Shown: positions 16,506-25,879 of the stretch, one piece after another | Numbering within the stretch: position 1 is the first letter of the stretch | Layout: each line of letters begins with the position of its first letter | Source: CAZYQW01 sp964649825 | Lineage (GTDB): Bacteria; Planctomycetota; B15-G4; JADJEK01 | NCBI GenBank assembly: GCA_964649825.1 | Contig: CAZYQW010000045.1 | Coordinates: forward strand, 1 to 64,000 | Length of the DNA: 64,000 nt | Direction: 5' to 3' | Translations under genes and position numbers: made by a program | The notes under the pieces: generated by a model | The model's input: only the letters and a program-made list of their open reading frames with translations | Databases searched by the model: none | What the model was told of the DNA's origin: nothing

Positions 16506-18565
16506 ACGTTCGGGCCGGCGAGGAGGTTCGCACGCGCGGCAGCCGGACGTTCGAGCGCGGCATGCCGCGCCGCCTGCCACTTTGGGTCTGGCTTACGCTC
16601 CTGAGCCTGCTCCTCGTCCTGCTCGTGGCGGCGGGCCTCGTCCCCGCCGGGCTCGTGCTGCTCGAGCGCCTCGCCACCGAGAACGCGCGAGCGCGCGTCC
16701 AGCTCGCCGCGGTCGGCGCCCTGGAAGCGCTGCAGCGCCTGATCGACGCGGCTCTCACGAGCGCGCGCCTCTTGGCCGAGCGCCCGACGCTGCTCCGCTT
16801 CGTCGAAACCGCGGATCAAGTCGAGCTCGACCGGTTCCTCGATCGGTTCCACGCGACGGCCGGCCTCGACGGGTGCGCGGTCGCGGTCGGCGGCGCGCTC
16901 GTCGCCGCCGTCCCACGCGACCTCCCGTGGGAGGCGCTCGGCCCGTTCGACGGGCTCGACGCCGGGACGGCGCGGTCCGTGCGCGATCCCCGAACGGGCG
17001 AAACGGCGCTCGTCGTCGCGTCGATGCCGCTCGTCGATCACCCCGAGGGCCGCGCGCTCGTGGTGCGACGGCTGGACGACTCGGTGCGCGGGCCGCTCGA
17101 GGAGCAGGTCGGCCTCCCTTTGCAGATCCTCGTGGCGGCGCGCGAGCCGGAGGATCCCGCCCCGTTCCTCACCGGCGACGCCTGGCGCGCGCGGCGCTTC
17201 CTCACGGGCGACGGCGCGTCCGTCGGCGTCGAGGTCGCCCTTCCGGTCGCCGAGGTGGCGCGCTCGCAGGCCCCGTTGCGCCGGTCGTACGCGATCGTCA
17301 CCGTGCTCGCCGCGGCGATGGCGGTGGCGGCCGGCGTGCTCGCCGCTCGTCGCATCTCGCGACCGTTCCACGTCCTCGGCGAGGCCGCTCGGCGGATCGG
17401 GTCCGGTGACCTCGGGACCCCGGTTCCGCGGGCGCCGGGGAGCGACGCGGACTCGCTCGCCGCGACGATGGAAGACATGCGGCAGAGGCTGCGGGCCGCG
17501 GCCGCCGAGCTCCACCAGCGCGAGGCGGAGGCCCGCGCGCTGCTCGAGGGGATCGTGGAGGGCGTCTTCTCCGTGGACGGTGCGCGCCGGCTTCGCTACC
17601 TGAACCACCAGGCCACCGCGCTGCTCGGCGTCGCGGCGGAGGACGCGATCGGCCGCTTCTGCGGGGACGTGCTGCGCCCGCTCGAGTTGGATGGTGCTCG
17701 ACCCTGCGAAACGTCCTGCCCGATCGTCCACGCCCGCTCGCGCGGCAGCTCGCGCAGCACCGAGCACCTTCAGCTCGCGAACGGCCGGCGCACGGTCGTC
17801 GTGACGAGCGCCCCGCCCGCCGGGCCGCACCAGGTGCAGGTGCTCCGCGACGAGACGGAGATCGAGGCGGCGCGCCGCTCGCGCGACGCCGTCCTCGCGA
17901 ACGTGTCGCACGAGCTGAGGACCCCGCTCTCCGCCCAGCTCGCCTCTCTCGAGCTGCTGCAGAGCGAAATGGCGGAGATGGAGCCCTCGCCGGCCATGGA
18001 TCTGGTGGCGTCGCTCGAGCGGAGCACGCTGCGGTTGACGCGGTTGATCGACAACCTCCTCGAGAGCGTGCGCATCGAGACCGGGCAGGCGGCGCTGCGC
18101 CGCGTCCCCGTCGAGATCGCCGCGGTCCTGGAGGAAGCACGCGCGCTGACCGAGCCGCTGCTGATCCAACGGCGCCAGCGCCTCGAGCTCGACCTGCCCG
18201 CCTCCGAGGAGTCGAACTGGTGGGTCGACGGCGACCCGGTCCAGCTCACGCAGGTCTTCGTGAACCTGCTCGCGAACGCGAACAAGTTCGCGCCGGACGG
18301 AACGGCGATCGGCGTCGGTGGCGCGAGCGGCGAGCGCTCGGTCGCGGTATGGGTCGAGGATGCCGGTCCCGGAGTCCAGCCGGCCGACGTCGACTCGGTC
18401 TTCGACCGCTTCCATCGTGGAGGCGCAGGGACGGAGGGGATGGGTCTCGGCCTCTGGATCGTGAAGTCGATCGTCGAACGCCACGGCGGCACGATCGGCG
18501 TCACCGACTCGCCGGCCGGCGGCGCGCGTTTCACGGTGACGCTTCCGTGGAGTGAACTCGGATGA
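16502..18565 (+). CDS. membrane sensor histidine kinase
   Basis: The product has 687 residues. A first membrane helix (~26-50) and a second (~260-280) flank an extracytoplasmic sensor domain of ~210 residues. A HAMP linker follows ('ISRPFHVLGEAARRIGSGDL'), then a PAS domain ('LLEGIVEGVFSVDGARRLR') with the Cys pair 'ARPCETSCPI' often seen in this PAS type. The HisKA box 'NVSHELRTPLSAQLASLE' contains the phosphorylated His (~470). The HATPase domain shows 'NLLANANKFAPDG', 'VEDAGPGV' and 'GMGLGLWIVKSI'. It overlaps cysW upstream and the response regulator downstream by 4 bases each, so it probably senses something linked to sulfate supply. The ligand is unknown. Confidence 0.92.
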   Translation: MNVRAGEEVRTRGSRTFERGMPRRLPLWVWLTLLSLLLVLLVAAGLVPAGLVLLERLATENARARVQLAAVGALEALQRLIDAALTSARLLAERPTLLRFVETADQVELDRFLDRFHATAGLDGCAVAVGGALVAAVPRDLPWEALGPFDGLDAGTARSVRDPRTGETALVVASMPLVDHPEGRALVVRRLDDSVRGPLEEQVGLPLQILVAAREPEDPAPFLTGDAWRARRFLTGDGASVGVEVALPVAEVARSQAPLRRSYAIVTVLAAAMAVAAGVLAARRISRPFHVLGEAARRIGSGDLGTPVPRAPGSDADSLAATMEDMRQRLRAAAAELHQREAEARALLEGIVEGVFSVDGARRLRYLNHQATALLGVAAEDAIGRFCGDVLRPLELDGARPCETSCPIVHARSRGSSRSTEHLQLANGRRTVVVTSAPPAGPHQVQVLRDETEIEAARRSRDAVLANVSHELRTPLSAQLASLELLQSEMAEMEPSPAMDLVASLERSTLRLTRLIDNLLESVRIETGQAALRRVPVEIAAVLEEARALTEPLLIQRRQRLELDLPASEESNWWVDGDPVQLTQVFVNLLANANKFAPDGTAIGVGGASGERSVAVWVEDAGPGVQPADVDSVFDRFHRGGAGTEGMGLGLWIVKSIVERHGGTIGVTDSPAGGARFTVTLPWSELG

Positions 18566-19296
18566 AGATCCTGGTGGTCGACGACGATCCGGAGCTCCTG
18601 CCGCTCATCGCCTTCGCCCTGCGCCAGGCGGGCTACCTAGCGATCGAGGCGAGGAGCGGGGAGCGCGCCCTACGGTTGCTCACGGAGGAGCGCCCCGACC
18701 TCGTCGTGCTCGACGTGAACCTCCCCGACGTCGACGGGTTCCACGTCTGCGGCGCGATCCGTGCCGCGGGCGACGAGACACCCGTGCTGATGCTGACGGT
18801 GCGCGGCAACGAGGAGGACGTCGTCCGAGGGCTCGACGAGGGCGCGGACGATTACCTCACCAAGCCGTTCAGCCCACGCACGCTCCTCGCTCGGGTGCGG
18901 GCGCTGCTGCGGCGCGCCGGGATGGAACGGGGCGGCCGCGTCGCCGCTGGCGACGTCCAGCTCGACCCGGCGGGCATGACGGCGCGGATCGGCCGCACGG
19001 GAACCGTACGGCTGACGCCCCTCGAGTTCCGCCTGCTGCAGTCGCTGGTGGCGAGCGCGGGTCGCCCCGTCCCCTCCGACACGATCCTCCACCACGTCTG
19101 GGGCGGACGCGCCGAGGGCGACCGACAGTACCTGAAGCAGCTCGTCCATCGCTTGCGACAGAAGATCGAGGACGACCCGGCGCGCCCGTGCCGCCTCTGC
19201 ACCGAACCGGGCATCGGATACCGGCTCGCGGTCCAGGACGACGCGAACGACGGGGGGGACCGCGTCACGCCGGACGGGGGCGGGACGGCACCTTGA
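18562..19296 (+). CDS. OmpR/PhoB-family response regulator
   Basis: The product has 244 residues. The receiver domain (1-~118) has the acidic pair in 'ILVVDDDPELL', the phospho-acceptor Asp51 in 'LVVLDVNLPDVDGFHV' and the conserved Lys in 'DDYLTKPFSP'. The winged-helix DNA-binding domain spans ~130-230 ('VRLTPLEFRLLQSLV', 'GDRQYLKQLVHRLRQKIEDD', 'EPGIGYRL'). It is translationally coupled to its kinase and co-oriented with the sulfate transporter genes. It may autoregulate this operon, but no binding repeats were identified. Confidence 0.92.
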   Translation: MKILVVDDDPELLPLIAFALRQAGYLAIEARSGERALRLLTEERPDLVVLDVNLPDVDGFHVCGAIRAAGDETPVLMLTVRGNEEDVVRGLDEGADDYLTKPFSPRTLLARVRALLRRAGMERGGRVAAGDVQLDPAGMTARIGRTGTVRLTPLEFRLLQSLVASAGRPVPSDTILHHVWGGRAEGDRQYLKQLVHRLRQKIEDDPARPCRLCTEPGIGYRLAVQDDANDGGDRVTPDGGGTAP

Positions 19297-19327
19297 TCCG
19301 GCCGGCCCGGGCACCGAGACGCTCGTG

Positions 19328-20473
19328 TCACGCGATCCGGCTCGTGTCGAATCCGCCCGCGGGACCCTGTCCGCGCGATCGCTCCGGCATCCCGCGGCGC
19401 GCGAGGAGCGACCTCTGCTCCGACTCCAGCCGACGGATCTTGGAGAGGATCGCCCACGCCGCCTCCCACCGCGGACTCGATCCGGGTTCGCCCGCGTACG
19501 ACTGCTCGAACGCGACGATCCCTCGCTCGACCCTGCGCTCGTGCTCGGCCAGCTTCTCGGCCAGCTCGATCATCGCGGGACGGAGCCGCGCGCGGAACCA
19601 ATCGGCCCGCTCGCGCCACGATGACGGCGGCACCTGCGCCTTGATTTCGTCCCATCGGGTTTCCAGCACCTCGATGCCGGATCGCGACCGCCGGAGCAGG
19701 CACTCCCCGCGAAGGCGCTCGCGGCGCAGCACCAGAGGATCCGTCTCGTCCGTCGGCGCCGCCTCCGTCGCGGTCCTGACCCGGCGCGGCAGAACGGTCG
19801 CGCAGAGACCTCGATCGCCGATGGCGCAGGTATCGCAGCGGGGAATGGTGCCGCAGACCGAGAAAGGGCCGGCGACGAACGGGAGGAGCTCGCGCCGGCG
19901 CGCCTCGAGTCTCCGCCGCAGGTCGGCGTCGTCCGGCGCCACCCGCATCGCGAACCGCCAGAGCCGCGCCTCGGGGCCGTCGGGCCGCCCATTCATCGAG
20001 CGGCGGTGGACGTCGATCCTCCGCAGCGCGTCCGGATCGTTCCCCACGATGCCCGCGAGCCGTGCCTCGACGCGATCGCGATCGCCGCTCGCCCTCACCG
20101 CGTCCTCGAACGACGCGCCGCCGCCCCGCCGGGCATCGAGGATCAGGCGCGCGCGCGCCCGCAACCGCCGGAGCGCCGCGCGCCGGCGGCGGGTCGAATC
20201 GTCCCGGCGCCGCATCGGCACGAGCTCCTGCAGCTCGTCCATCGAACACGACGCGAGGCGCGCCAGCGTCACCGAGAGGACGTCGTCACGGATCACGTCG
20301 AAGTCGCCGTCCGCCTCGAGGATCGCGCGCAGCGCCACGCGATCGTCGATGGACCAGCTTTGCTCTTGATCGACGGACGCCAGCCGCCCTCCGCAACGGG
20401 TCAAAGTCTCCTCGACCGTGACCAGAATCGCGTGGACCCGGTCCGTGTCGCCCACCCCCGTGGTCGACTCCAT
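19328..20473 (-). CDS. unknown protein with a four-cysteine motif
   Basis: The product has 381 residues, starting at the ATG at 20473 (GAGGGTGG upstream). It is Arg-rich and mostly helical by composition. A cysteine cluster near the middle, 'VCGTIPRCDTCAIGDRGLC' (C-x5-C-x2-C-x6-C), looks like a zinc- or iron-sulfur-binding knuckle. The C-terminal third ('IELAEKLAEHERRVERGI', 'LSKIRRLESEQRSLLARR') could form a coiled coil. No family is recognised. It follows the dinG-like gene by 49 bases on the same strand and is the last gene of the long minus-strand run that begins with acnA. A nucleic-acid-related role is possible but unproven. Confidence 0.7.
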   Translation of the reverse strand: MESTTGVGDTDRVHAILVTVEETLTRCGGRLASVDQEQSWSIDDRVALRAILEADGDFDVIRDDVLSVTLARLASCSMDELQELVPMRRRDDSTRRRRAALRRLRARARLILDARRGGGASFEDAVRASGDRDRVEARLAGIVGNDPDALRRIDVHRRSMNGRPDGPEARLWRFAMRVAPDDADLRRRLEARRRELLPFVAGPFSVCGTIPRCDTCAIGDRGLCATVLPRRVRTATEAAPTDETDPLVLRRERLRGECLLRRSRSGIEVLETRWDEIKAQVPPSSWRERADWFRARLRPAMIELAEKLAEHERRVERGIVAFEQSYAGEPGSSPRWEAAWAILSKIRRLESEQRSLLARRGMPERSRGQGPAGGFDTSRIA

Positions 20474-20522
20474 TCCACCCTCGTGATTTGCCTGGTCCGA
20501 ACGCCGCCCTGCCTCGGCGATG

Positions 20523-23327
20523 CTACGGATCGTCCTGAGCAATTGAGTCCGATTCAGACGCGCGTATTACGACCCGTCGAGACGGTGAACGCAAGAACTG
20601 GGACTCCGACTGGAGGATCAGATCACGCGGAGTTTCAGCTTCTGAAACACGGTACGGCGCCAATGCGACGAGGGCTCGCTCGAGGATCTCACGTTCGTCC
20701 CCGACGTCGCACGGCGCGGGCAGGGCGCGACGCACCGAGGGGCCGTACCGGCGCGGCTCGCCGGCTCGGGGGTCGAGAATCAAGACGACGCCGCCGTCGC
20801 CCGCGCCGCGGACGATCCGCCCTCCGGCCTGCCGGAGGAGGAGCTCGGCGCGGGGGAGCGAGAAATCGAGGAACCCGTCCCCGCCGGCCGCCTCGACGGC
20901 ACGGACGCGTGCGGCGTGGATCGGCTCGTCGGGCCGATCGAACGGGATCCGCTCGATCACCACGCAACGGATCCCTCCGTGCGGGGCGTCCACTCCCTCG
21001 AAGAACGCGCGGCCGCCGAGCAGCACCGCTCGCGGCGCGTCGCGGAACCGCTCGAGCAGGCGCGCGGCCGGTCCGTCGTCCCCCGGACAGAGGACATCGA
21101 TGCCCCGCCGCGCGAGCGGCACGCGGAGCAGCGCGGCGACCCTCGTCATGCGGGACAACGCGTTGAACAGCACCAACGTTCGTCCTCCGAGGAGCACCGC
21201 CGGGGGGAAGACGAACCGCGCCACGGCGCGACAAGCGGTCTCCTCGTCCGCCGCGAGAGGGCTTGGATCGCCGCGCGGCACGAAGAACCGCAAACGATGG
21301 CGGGTCGGCAGCGGCGAGCCGAGCGCGATCGGCCCCATCGCACGGTCGGCGGGGACGGCGTCGAACCCGAGGTGGTGCGCGAGGTAGTCGAACCGATCGC
21401 CGATCCGCAGCGTCGCGGACGTGAGCACCACGCTGCGCGGCCGCGAGTAGAGCCGCTCGGCGAGCGCGGCTCCGACGTCGAGCGGAGCGCGCGCGAGACG
21501 CCAGCCGCGATCCCGGCCGACGTCGAGCTCGATCCAACGGACGTCCTGGTCGGAGTCGAGGAACGACACGATCGCGTCGCGCGCGTCGGCGATCGCGGTG
21601 CCCGCCGACTCGAGCTCGAGCGCGAGCTCCATGAGCGCGGCCCGTTCGCCGTCGACGCCGCCCAAGTCGTCGGCGAAGGCGATCGTCGCGTTGGCCGCGA
21701 GGGTAAGCCGTCGCGCGACCGAATCGAGCCGATCCAACGATCGCCGCAGCGCCGACGTCAGCTCTGCCGGCACGCTGCGTCCGGCGCCGACGTCGACCGT
21801 CGCCACGCGAGGCGCTCGATCGCCCGCTGCCGCGGCCGCGCCGTCGATCCGCCCGATCCCGTCGATGGCCGCATCCACCTCGCGCACGTCCTCGAGCGCG
21901 CGATCGGACTCGTCGAGACACGCATCGATCTCGTCCACGATCGCGGGCGGCACTCCACCCGCGAGCCGCCCGGCGCGACGCAAGTGCACGGCGATCCCGA
22001 TGCGCCCGACGCCGCCGCCCTCGATGCGCCGGAGCCGCCCGATCAGGTCGCGGCGGGAGATCGCAACGGTCAGCGCGCTCGTCCCCGCGTCGATCAAGTG
22101 GTGGGCCTCGTCGAACACGATCGCGTCGGCACGCGGAAGGTCGCGCGGCCAGCGGAGCGCGAGGGCGTGGTTCACGACGAGGAGATGCGCCGCGCGCGCG
22201 GCGTGGATCAGCCGTGGATAGAAGCAGGCGCCGCCGTACGGACAGGTCCGCCCCGACGCGCCGTGCTCGGAGCGGACCGCGTCCAGGAACCTCCGCAGCC
22301 GCGGAAGGCGATCGATCGCCCACGACGAGACCCGCTCGAGGTCGCCGTCGCGGGACGCTCCCGCGAACCGGGACAGGTAGAGCGACGCGATCCGCTCCTC
22401 CGGATCGCCGGAACGACGGGCGGCGTCGACGAGGACGTCGACCCGGTGCCGGCAGAGGTAGTCGGCGCGCCCCTTCACCAGCACCGCACGCAGCCGCATC
22501 CCGAGCGCGCCCAGGATCACCGGCAGGTCGCGCTCGAAGAGCTGCGCCTGCAGGTTCTTCGTCTTGGTCGAGAGCACGACGGGCTGCTGGTTGCGCGCGG
22601 CGTGGAGCACCATCGGAACCAGGTAGCCGAACGTCTTGCCGACTCCGGCGCCGGCCTCGACCATGGCCACGCGACCATCGTTCAACGCCGCGGCCGCGAC
22701 CCGGGCGAGCGCGAACTGCGCCTCGCGCGGCGCGTAGCCGGGGATCGCTCGAGCCAGGGTCCCGCCGGCGCCGAAGACGGCGTGGAGCTCGGAGTCCTCG
22801 ATCCGGGCGAGGACGGGGGCCGGCTCCCCCCGCGCCGGGCCGTCGGCCAGCGACGCGCTCCCCACCACGACCGCGCCGCCGCGGCCCTCGCCGGCGAAGA
22901 CCACGGCCAGCGGCGAGCGAGCATCCTCGAGATCGCGCGCGACCTCCAGTCGTTCGGAATCGGCGAGGTGCAGCACCTCGAGCGAGGCGCGCGCCCACTC
23001 TGCCCGAAGCGTCCGAACGTCGTCGCGAGAAGCGACCACCCGTTCCGGTGCGAGCAGATGGAGCAGCAGCTCGAGCTCGAGGACGACGACCTCGTCGAGC
23101 CGGCGCGCGCTGATCGCGAGCCGCCGCAGGAAGCGAGCTCGATCACGGACGACGAGCGCCGTCCCCGCCGACTTCTCGAACACGAGCCTGGCGGCGTCTT
23201 CCCGGTCGGCGTGCGCGAGCTCGTGGCTCTCGATCGGGCCCTCGCTCGTCGACCGCGCGACCTCGATGCGAAGGCCGCCACCGGCGGTCGTCTCGAGGTG
23301 CACGAACGTGAGCGCAAGAGCGTTCAT
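20523..23327 (-). CDS. dinG: DinG/XPD-like ATP-dependent DNA helicase
   Basis: The product has 934 residues. Helicase motif I is 'VEAGAGVGKTFGYLVPMVL' (~225), motif II is 'IVFDEAHHLI' (~404), and the C-terminal motif VI is 'LLLRQAGGRIVRG'. Between I and II lies the iron-sulfur region typical of XPD/DinG: a Cys in 'YLCRHRV' (~289) and two in 'TCPYGGACF' (~362-368). The fourth family Cys, expected five residues before 'CPYGG', is replaced. 'VVVIERIPFD'-type segments support the DinG branch. It should unwind damaged or structured DNA 5' to 3'. The first ~200 residues are extra compared with E. coli DinG and may form an exonuclease-like or unknown domain. It starts at the ATG at 23327, overlapping the glycosyltransferase stop (ATGA). 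Confidence 0.88.
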   Translation of the reverse strand: MNALALTFVHLETTAGGGLRIEVARSTSEGPIESHELAHADREDAARLVFEKSAGTALVVRDRARFLRRLAISARRLDEVVVLELELLLHLLAPERVVASRDDVRTLRAEWARASLEVLHLADSERLEVARDLEDARSPLAVVFAGEGRGGAVVVGSASLADGPARGEPAPVLARIEDSELHAVFGAGGTLARAIPGYAPREAQFALARVAAAALNDGRVAMVEAGAGVGKTFGYLVPMVLHAARNQQPVVLSTKTKNLQAQLFERDLPVILGALGMRLRAVLVKGRADYLCRHRVDVLVDAARRSGDPEERIASLYLSRFAGASRDGDLERVSSWAIDRLPRLRRFLDAVRSEHGASGRTCPYGGACFYPRLIHAARAAHLLVVNHALALRWPRDLPRADAIVFDEAHHLIDAGTSALTVAISRRDLIGRLRRIEGGGVGRIGIAVHLRRAGRLAGGVPPAIVDEIDACLDESDRALEDVREVDAAIDGIGRIDGAAAAAGDRAPRVATVDVGAGRSVPAELTSALRRSLDRLDSVARRLTLAANATIAFADDLGGVDGERAALMELALELESAGTAIADARDAIVSFLDSDQDVRWIELDVGRDRGWRLARAPLDVGAALAERLYSRPRSVVLTSATLRIGDRFDYLAHHLGFDAVPADRAMGPIALGSPLPTRHRLRFFVPRGDPSPLAADEETACRAVARFVFPPAVLLGGRTLVLFNALSRMTRVAALLRVPLARRGIDVLCPGDDGPAARLLERFRDAPRAVLLGGRAFFEGVDAPHGGIRCVVIERIPFDRPDEPIHAARVRAVEAAGGDGFLDFSLPRAELLLRQAGGRIVRGAGDGGVVLILDPRAGEPRRYGPSVRRALPAPCDVGDEREILERALVALAPYRVSEAETPRDLILQSESQFLRSPSRRVVIRASESDSIAQDDP

Positions 23328-24097
23328 CGGCCCTCGAGACGCCGCTCCCACCGCTTCGCGTACTTGAGGAAGACGTAGAACGCCCCCATCCCCGCCACGA
23401 TCAGGCCGCGCACGCCGTCCCGGAACCCTCCCTTCAGGACGTACATCTTGAAGAAGCGCAGCGGTGGACGGAACAGGAGCCGCGCCACGGTCGCCCGTTC
23501 GCCGCGCTCGGCCGCGCGATCCGCCGAGATCGTCGTGTACTGATCGATCTTCGACACATGGTGCGACAGGTCGCGATAGTTGTAGTGGACGAGCTCGCCG
23601 GCCAACCGGAACGTCGCGCCGTCCACCTCCACGCGATCATGCGGATCGGTGCCCGTCCATCGGCCGTGACGGCGGTCGAACAGCCGCACCCGCCACTCCG
23701 GCCACCAACCGCCGTGGTCGATGAAGCGCCCGAGGTAGAAGACGTGTCGAGCGACCTCGTACGCGTCCCCATCCGACCCTTCCGCGAGCGCTTTCTCGAT
23801 TGCGTCCGCCAGGCGCGAATCGACCCGCTCGTCGGCGTCGATGCAGAAGACCCAGTCGTGCGCGGCGAGGTCGACGGCGAGCTGCTTCTGCTTGACGTGG
23901 CCGAGGAACTCCTGCGACACGACGCGGGCGCCGAGGCCAGCCGCGATCGCGACGGTGTCGTCGGTCGAAAGCGAGTCGACCACCACCACTTCGTCGGCGA
24001 AGCCGAGCGAACGAATGCAGTCGCCGATGTGGCCCGCTTCGTTACGGGTGATGATGCAGGCCGAGACCGGCCGGCGCCGCGACACGGCCGGCGTCAT
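23324..24097 (-). CDS. family 2 glycosyltransferase (WaaE/KdtX-like)
   Basis: The product has 257 residues. The GT-A fold is shown by 'VSACIITRNEAGHIGDCIRS', 'VVVVDSLSTDDTVAIA' and the metal-binding 'FCIDADERVD'. Segments 'RHVFYLGRFIDHGGWWPEW', 'RLFDRRHGRW' and 'LVHYNYRDLSHHVSKIDQY' match the WaaE-like branch that adds a sugar to lipopolysaccharide core or similar envelope glycans. One C-terminal helix ('GMGAFYVFLKYAKRWE') may associate with the membrane. The ATG at 24097 overlaps the M61 peptidase stop (ATGA). Confidence 0.9.
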   Translation of the reverse strand: MTPAVSRRRPVSACIITRNEAGHIGDCIRSLGFADEVVVVDSLSTDDTVAIAAGLGARVVSQEFLGHVKQKQLAVDLAAHDWVFCIDADERVDSRLADAIEKALAEGSDGDAYEVARHVFYLGRFIDHGGWWPEWRVRLFDRRHGRWTGTDPHDRVEVDGATFRLAGELVHYNYRDLSHHVSKIDQYTTISADRAAERGERATVARLLFRPPLRFFKMYVLKGGFRDGVRGLIVAGMGAFYVFLKYAKRWERRLEGR

Positions 24098-25797
24098 CCG
24101 CGGAACCACGCCTCGCGACGCGCCGACGGTTCGCTCTCGCGGATGCGCCACGGGCGGGAGGGGGACGGCGACAGCGTGACCTCCATGGTCGCCAGGCGAT
24201 CGTCACGGAAGATCGTGATCGCGGCGGTCCGACCCGGGCCGATCCCCGCGAGCCGCGCGGCGAGCGCCCCCTCGCCGACGCGATAGCCGCCCACCGCGAT
24301 GATCTCGTCGCGCGCCGACAGCCCCGCCGCCGCCGCGGGGCCGTCCGCGTCCACCGACTCGATCACGAGCCGTGCGCCCCCCTTCGGGATCCGCGCTCCG
24401 AGCAGGTCGTAGGTGGACGGGCGCGACGCTTCGTGCCGTTCGAGGACGAGGCCGTAGTGCGCGAGCGCGCCCTCGAAGTCGAGCTCGTCGGTGCCGCGCA
24501 CGTGCCGAGCGAAGAACGCCGCGAGCGGCACGCCGGAGACTTCCGACGCGAGCGACTCGAACTCCTCCTCCGTGAACCCGGGAGACCTCTCTGGATAGCG
24601 GGCGAACAGCTCGCGCAGGACGTCGTCGAGCGATCGCGCGTCGTGGGAGGCGCGGCGGATCTCGACGTCGAGCAGGAGCGCCACGAGCGACCCCTTCTGG
24701 TAGTAGGAGACGCCCGCGTTCCGCGAGTCCTCGTCGGGCCGATAGAGCTGGATCCACGCCAGCATGGACGCCTCCGCGAGACTCTGGCGGCGTCGGCCCG
24801 GCGTGCGCCGGTAGCGCGTGATCTCCTCGCCGAGCCGTCTCAGGTACGCCTCCCGCGTCACGACCCCGGCGCGCACGGGGAGGAGCTCGTCGTAGTACGC
24901 CGTGACCCCTTCGCAGACCCACAGGAGTCGCGTGTACGTCTCCGCGTCGAAGTCGTACGGCGTGAAATCGCGGGGCTTCGTCCGCTTGACGTTCCACGCG
25001 TGGAAGTGCTCGTGCGCGACGAGGGTCAGGAAGTCGTGATACGTCTTCTTGTCCGCGTAGGCGAACCGCGGGAACTGCAGGACGCTCGAGTCCCGGTGCT
25101 CGAGCCCGCCGCGGCCGGAACCGCCGTTCTGGACCAGGAAGACGTAGCGCTCGTAGGGGAGACCGCCGAGCATCCTCGCCGCCGCCTCCACAAGGCGCGT
25201 CGTGTCGCCCGCGATGCCTTCCAGGTCGTGGTTCCCCCCGCCGACCACGACGACCTCGTGCGGACGGCCGGCTGCGCTGAACGTGACGCGGTCGAAGCGC
25301 CCGCACTGGATCGGGGCGTCGTTCAGGTCGTGGTACGACGGCGCGGTGAAGCGATGCCCATCGCCGTCCCGCGCCAGTGCGGTCGCGACCTCCCACCCGG
25401 CCGGCAGCTCGAGGACCACGCGATGCTGCACCTCATCCATCCCCCGAACTCCGAGGAAGACGGAGTGGCTGTTCAAAAGCGCGTTGTCCTCGACGACGTA
25501 GCTCGTACGAACCGATTGCTCGAACGCATAGAGCCGGTAGTCGACCTCGACCGGCGCGCCCGGCGTGGCGTGCACGCGAAACGAGTTCTTGTCCTCGCGC
25601 TCGACCCGGAACACGGTGCCGTCCGCGCCGTGTGCGACCAGCTCACGGATGTTGCGAGCGAACTCGCGAATCAAGTAGGAGCCCGGCGTCCACGTCGGCA
25701 TCCAGACCACCATCCCGTCGGGCGCTGCGCCGAGACGGAGCGAAACATCGACGTGGTGCGACGCGGGGCTTGGGATGCGGACGGTGTACTCGATCAT
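24094..25797 (-). CDS. M61-family (glycyl aminopeptidase-like) peptidase with PDZ domain
   Basis: The product has 567 residues. The N-terminal beta domain starts 'IEYTVRIPSPASHHVDVSL' and contains 'MPTWTPGSYLIREFARNI', both characteristic of M61. The zinc site HExxH is in 'VAHEHFHAWNVKRTKP' (~258), with the downstream Glu in 'VCEGVTAYYDELL'. A C-terminal PDZ domain (~460-560, 'DADGPAAAAGLSARDEIIAV') is present. No signal peptide is visible, so a cytoplasmic aminopeptidase is likely. It lies 82 bases after glcF and overlaps the glycosyltransferase gene. Confidence 0.92.
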   Translation of the reverse strand: MIEYTVRIPSPASHHVDVSLRLGAAPDGMVVWMPTWTPGSYLIREFARNIRELVAHGADGTVFRVEREDKNSFRVHATPGAPVEVDYRLYAFEQSVRTSYVVEDNALLNSHSVFLGVRGMDEVQHRVVLELPAGWEVATALARDGDGHRFTAPSYHDLNDAPIQCGRFDRVTFSAAGRPHEVVVVGGGNHDLEGIAGDTTRLVEAAARMLGGLPYERYVFLVQNGGSGRGGLEHRDSSVLQFPRFAYADKKTYHDFLTLVAHEHFHAWNVKRTKPRDFTPYDFDAETYTRLLWVCEGVTAYYDELLPVRAGVVTREAYLRRLGEEITRYRRTPGRRRQSLAEASMLAWIQLYRPDEDSRNAGVSYYQKGSLVALLLDVEIRRASHDARSLDDVLRELFARYPERSPGFTEEEFESLASEVSGVPLAAFFARHVRGTDELDFEGALAHYGLVLERHEASRPSTYDLLGARIPKGGARLVIESVDADGPAAAAGLSARDEIIAVGGYRVGEGALAARLAGIGPGRTAAITIFRDDRLATMEVTLSPSPSRPWRIRESEPSARREAWFRG

Positions 25798-25879
25798 CGT
25801 GGGAGTCCACAGAGTCTATCGAGCCGCCCGCCCGAGACCCATGAACGGAATGTCGCTCCCGACGCGGATGCGGTCGTCG

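Noticed and set aside
20916..23378. Long + strand open frame opposite the DinG-like helicase
   Set aside because: Low-complexity Arg/Glu/His composition without motifs; the helicase motifs are on the minus strand.
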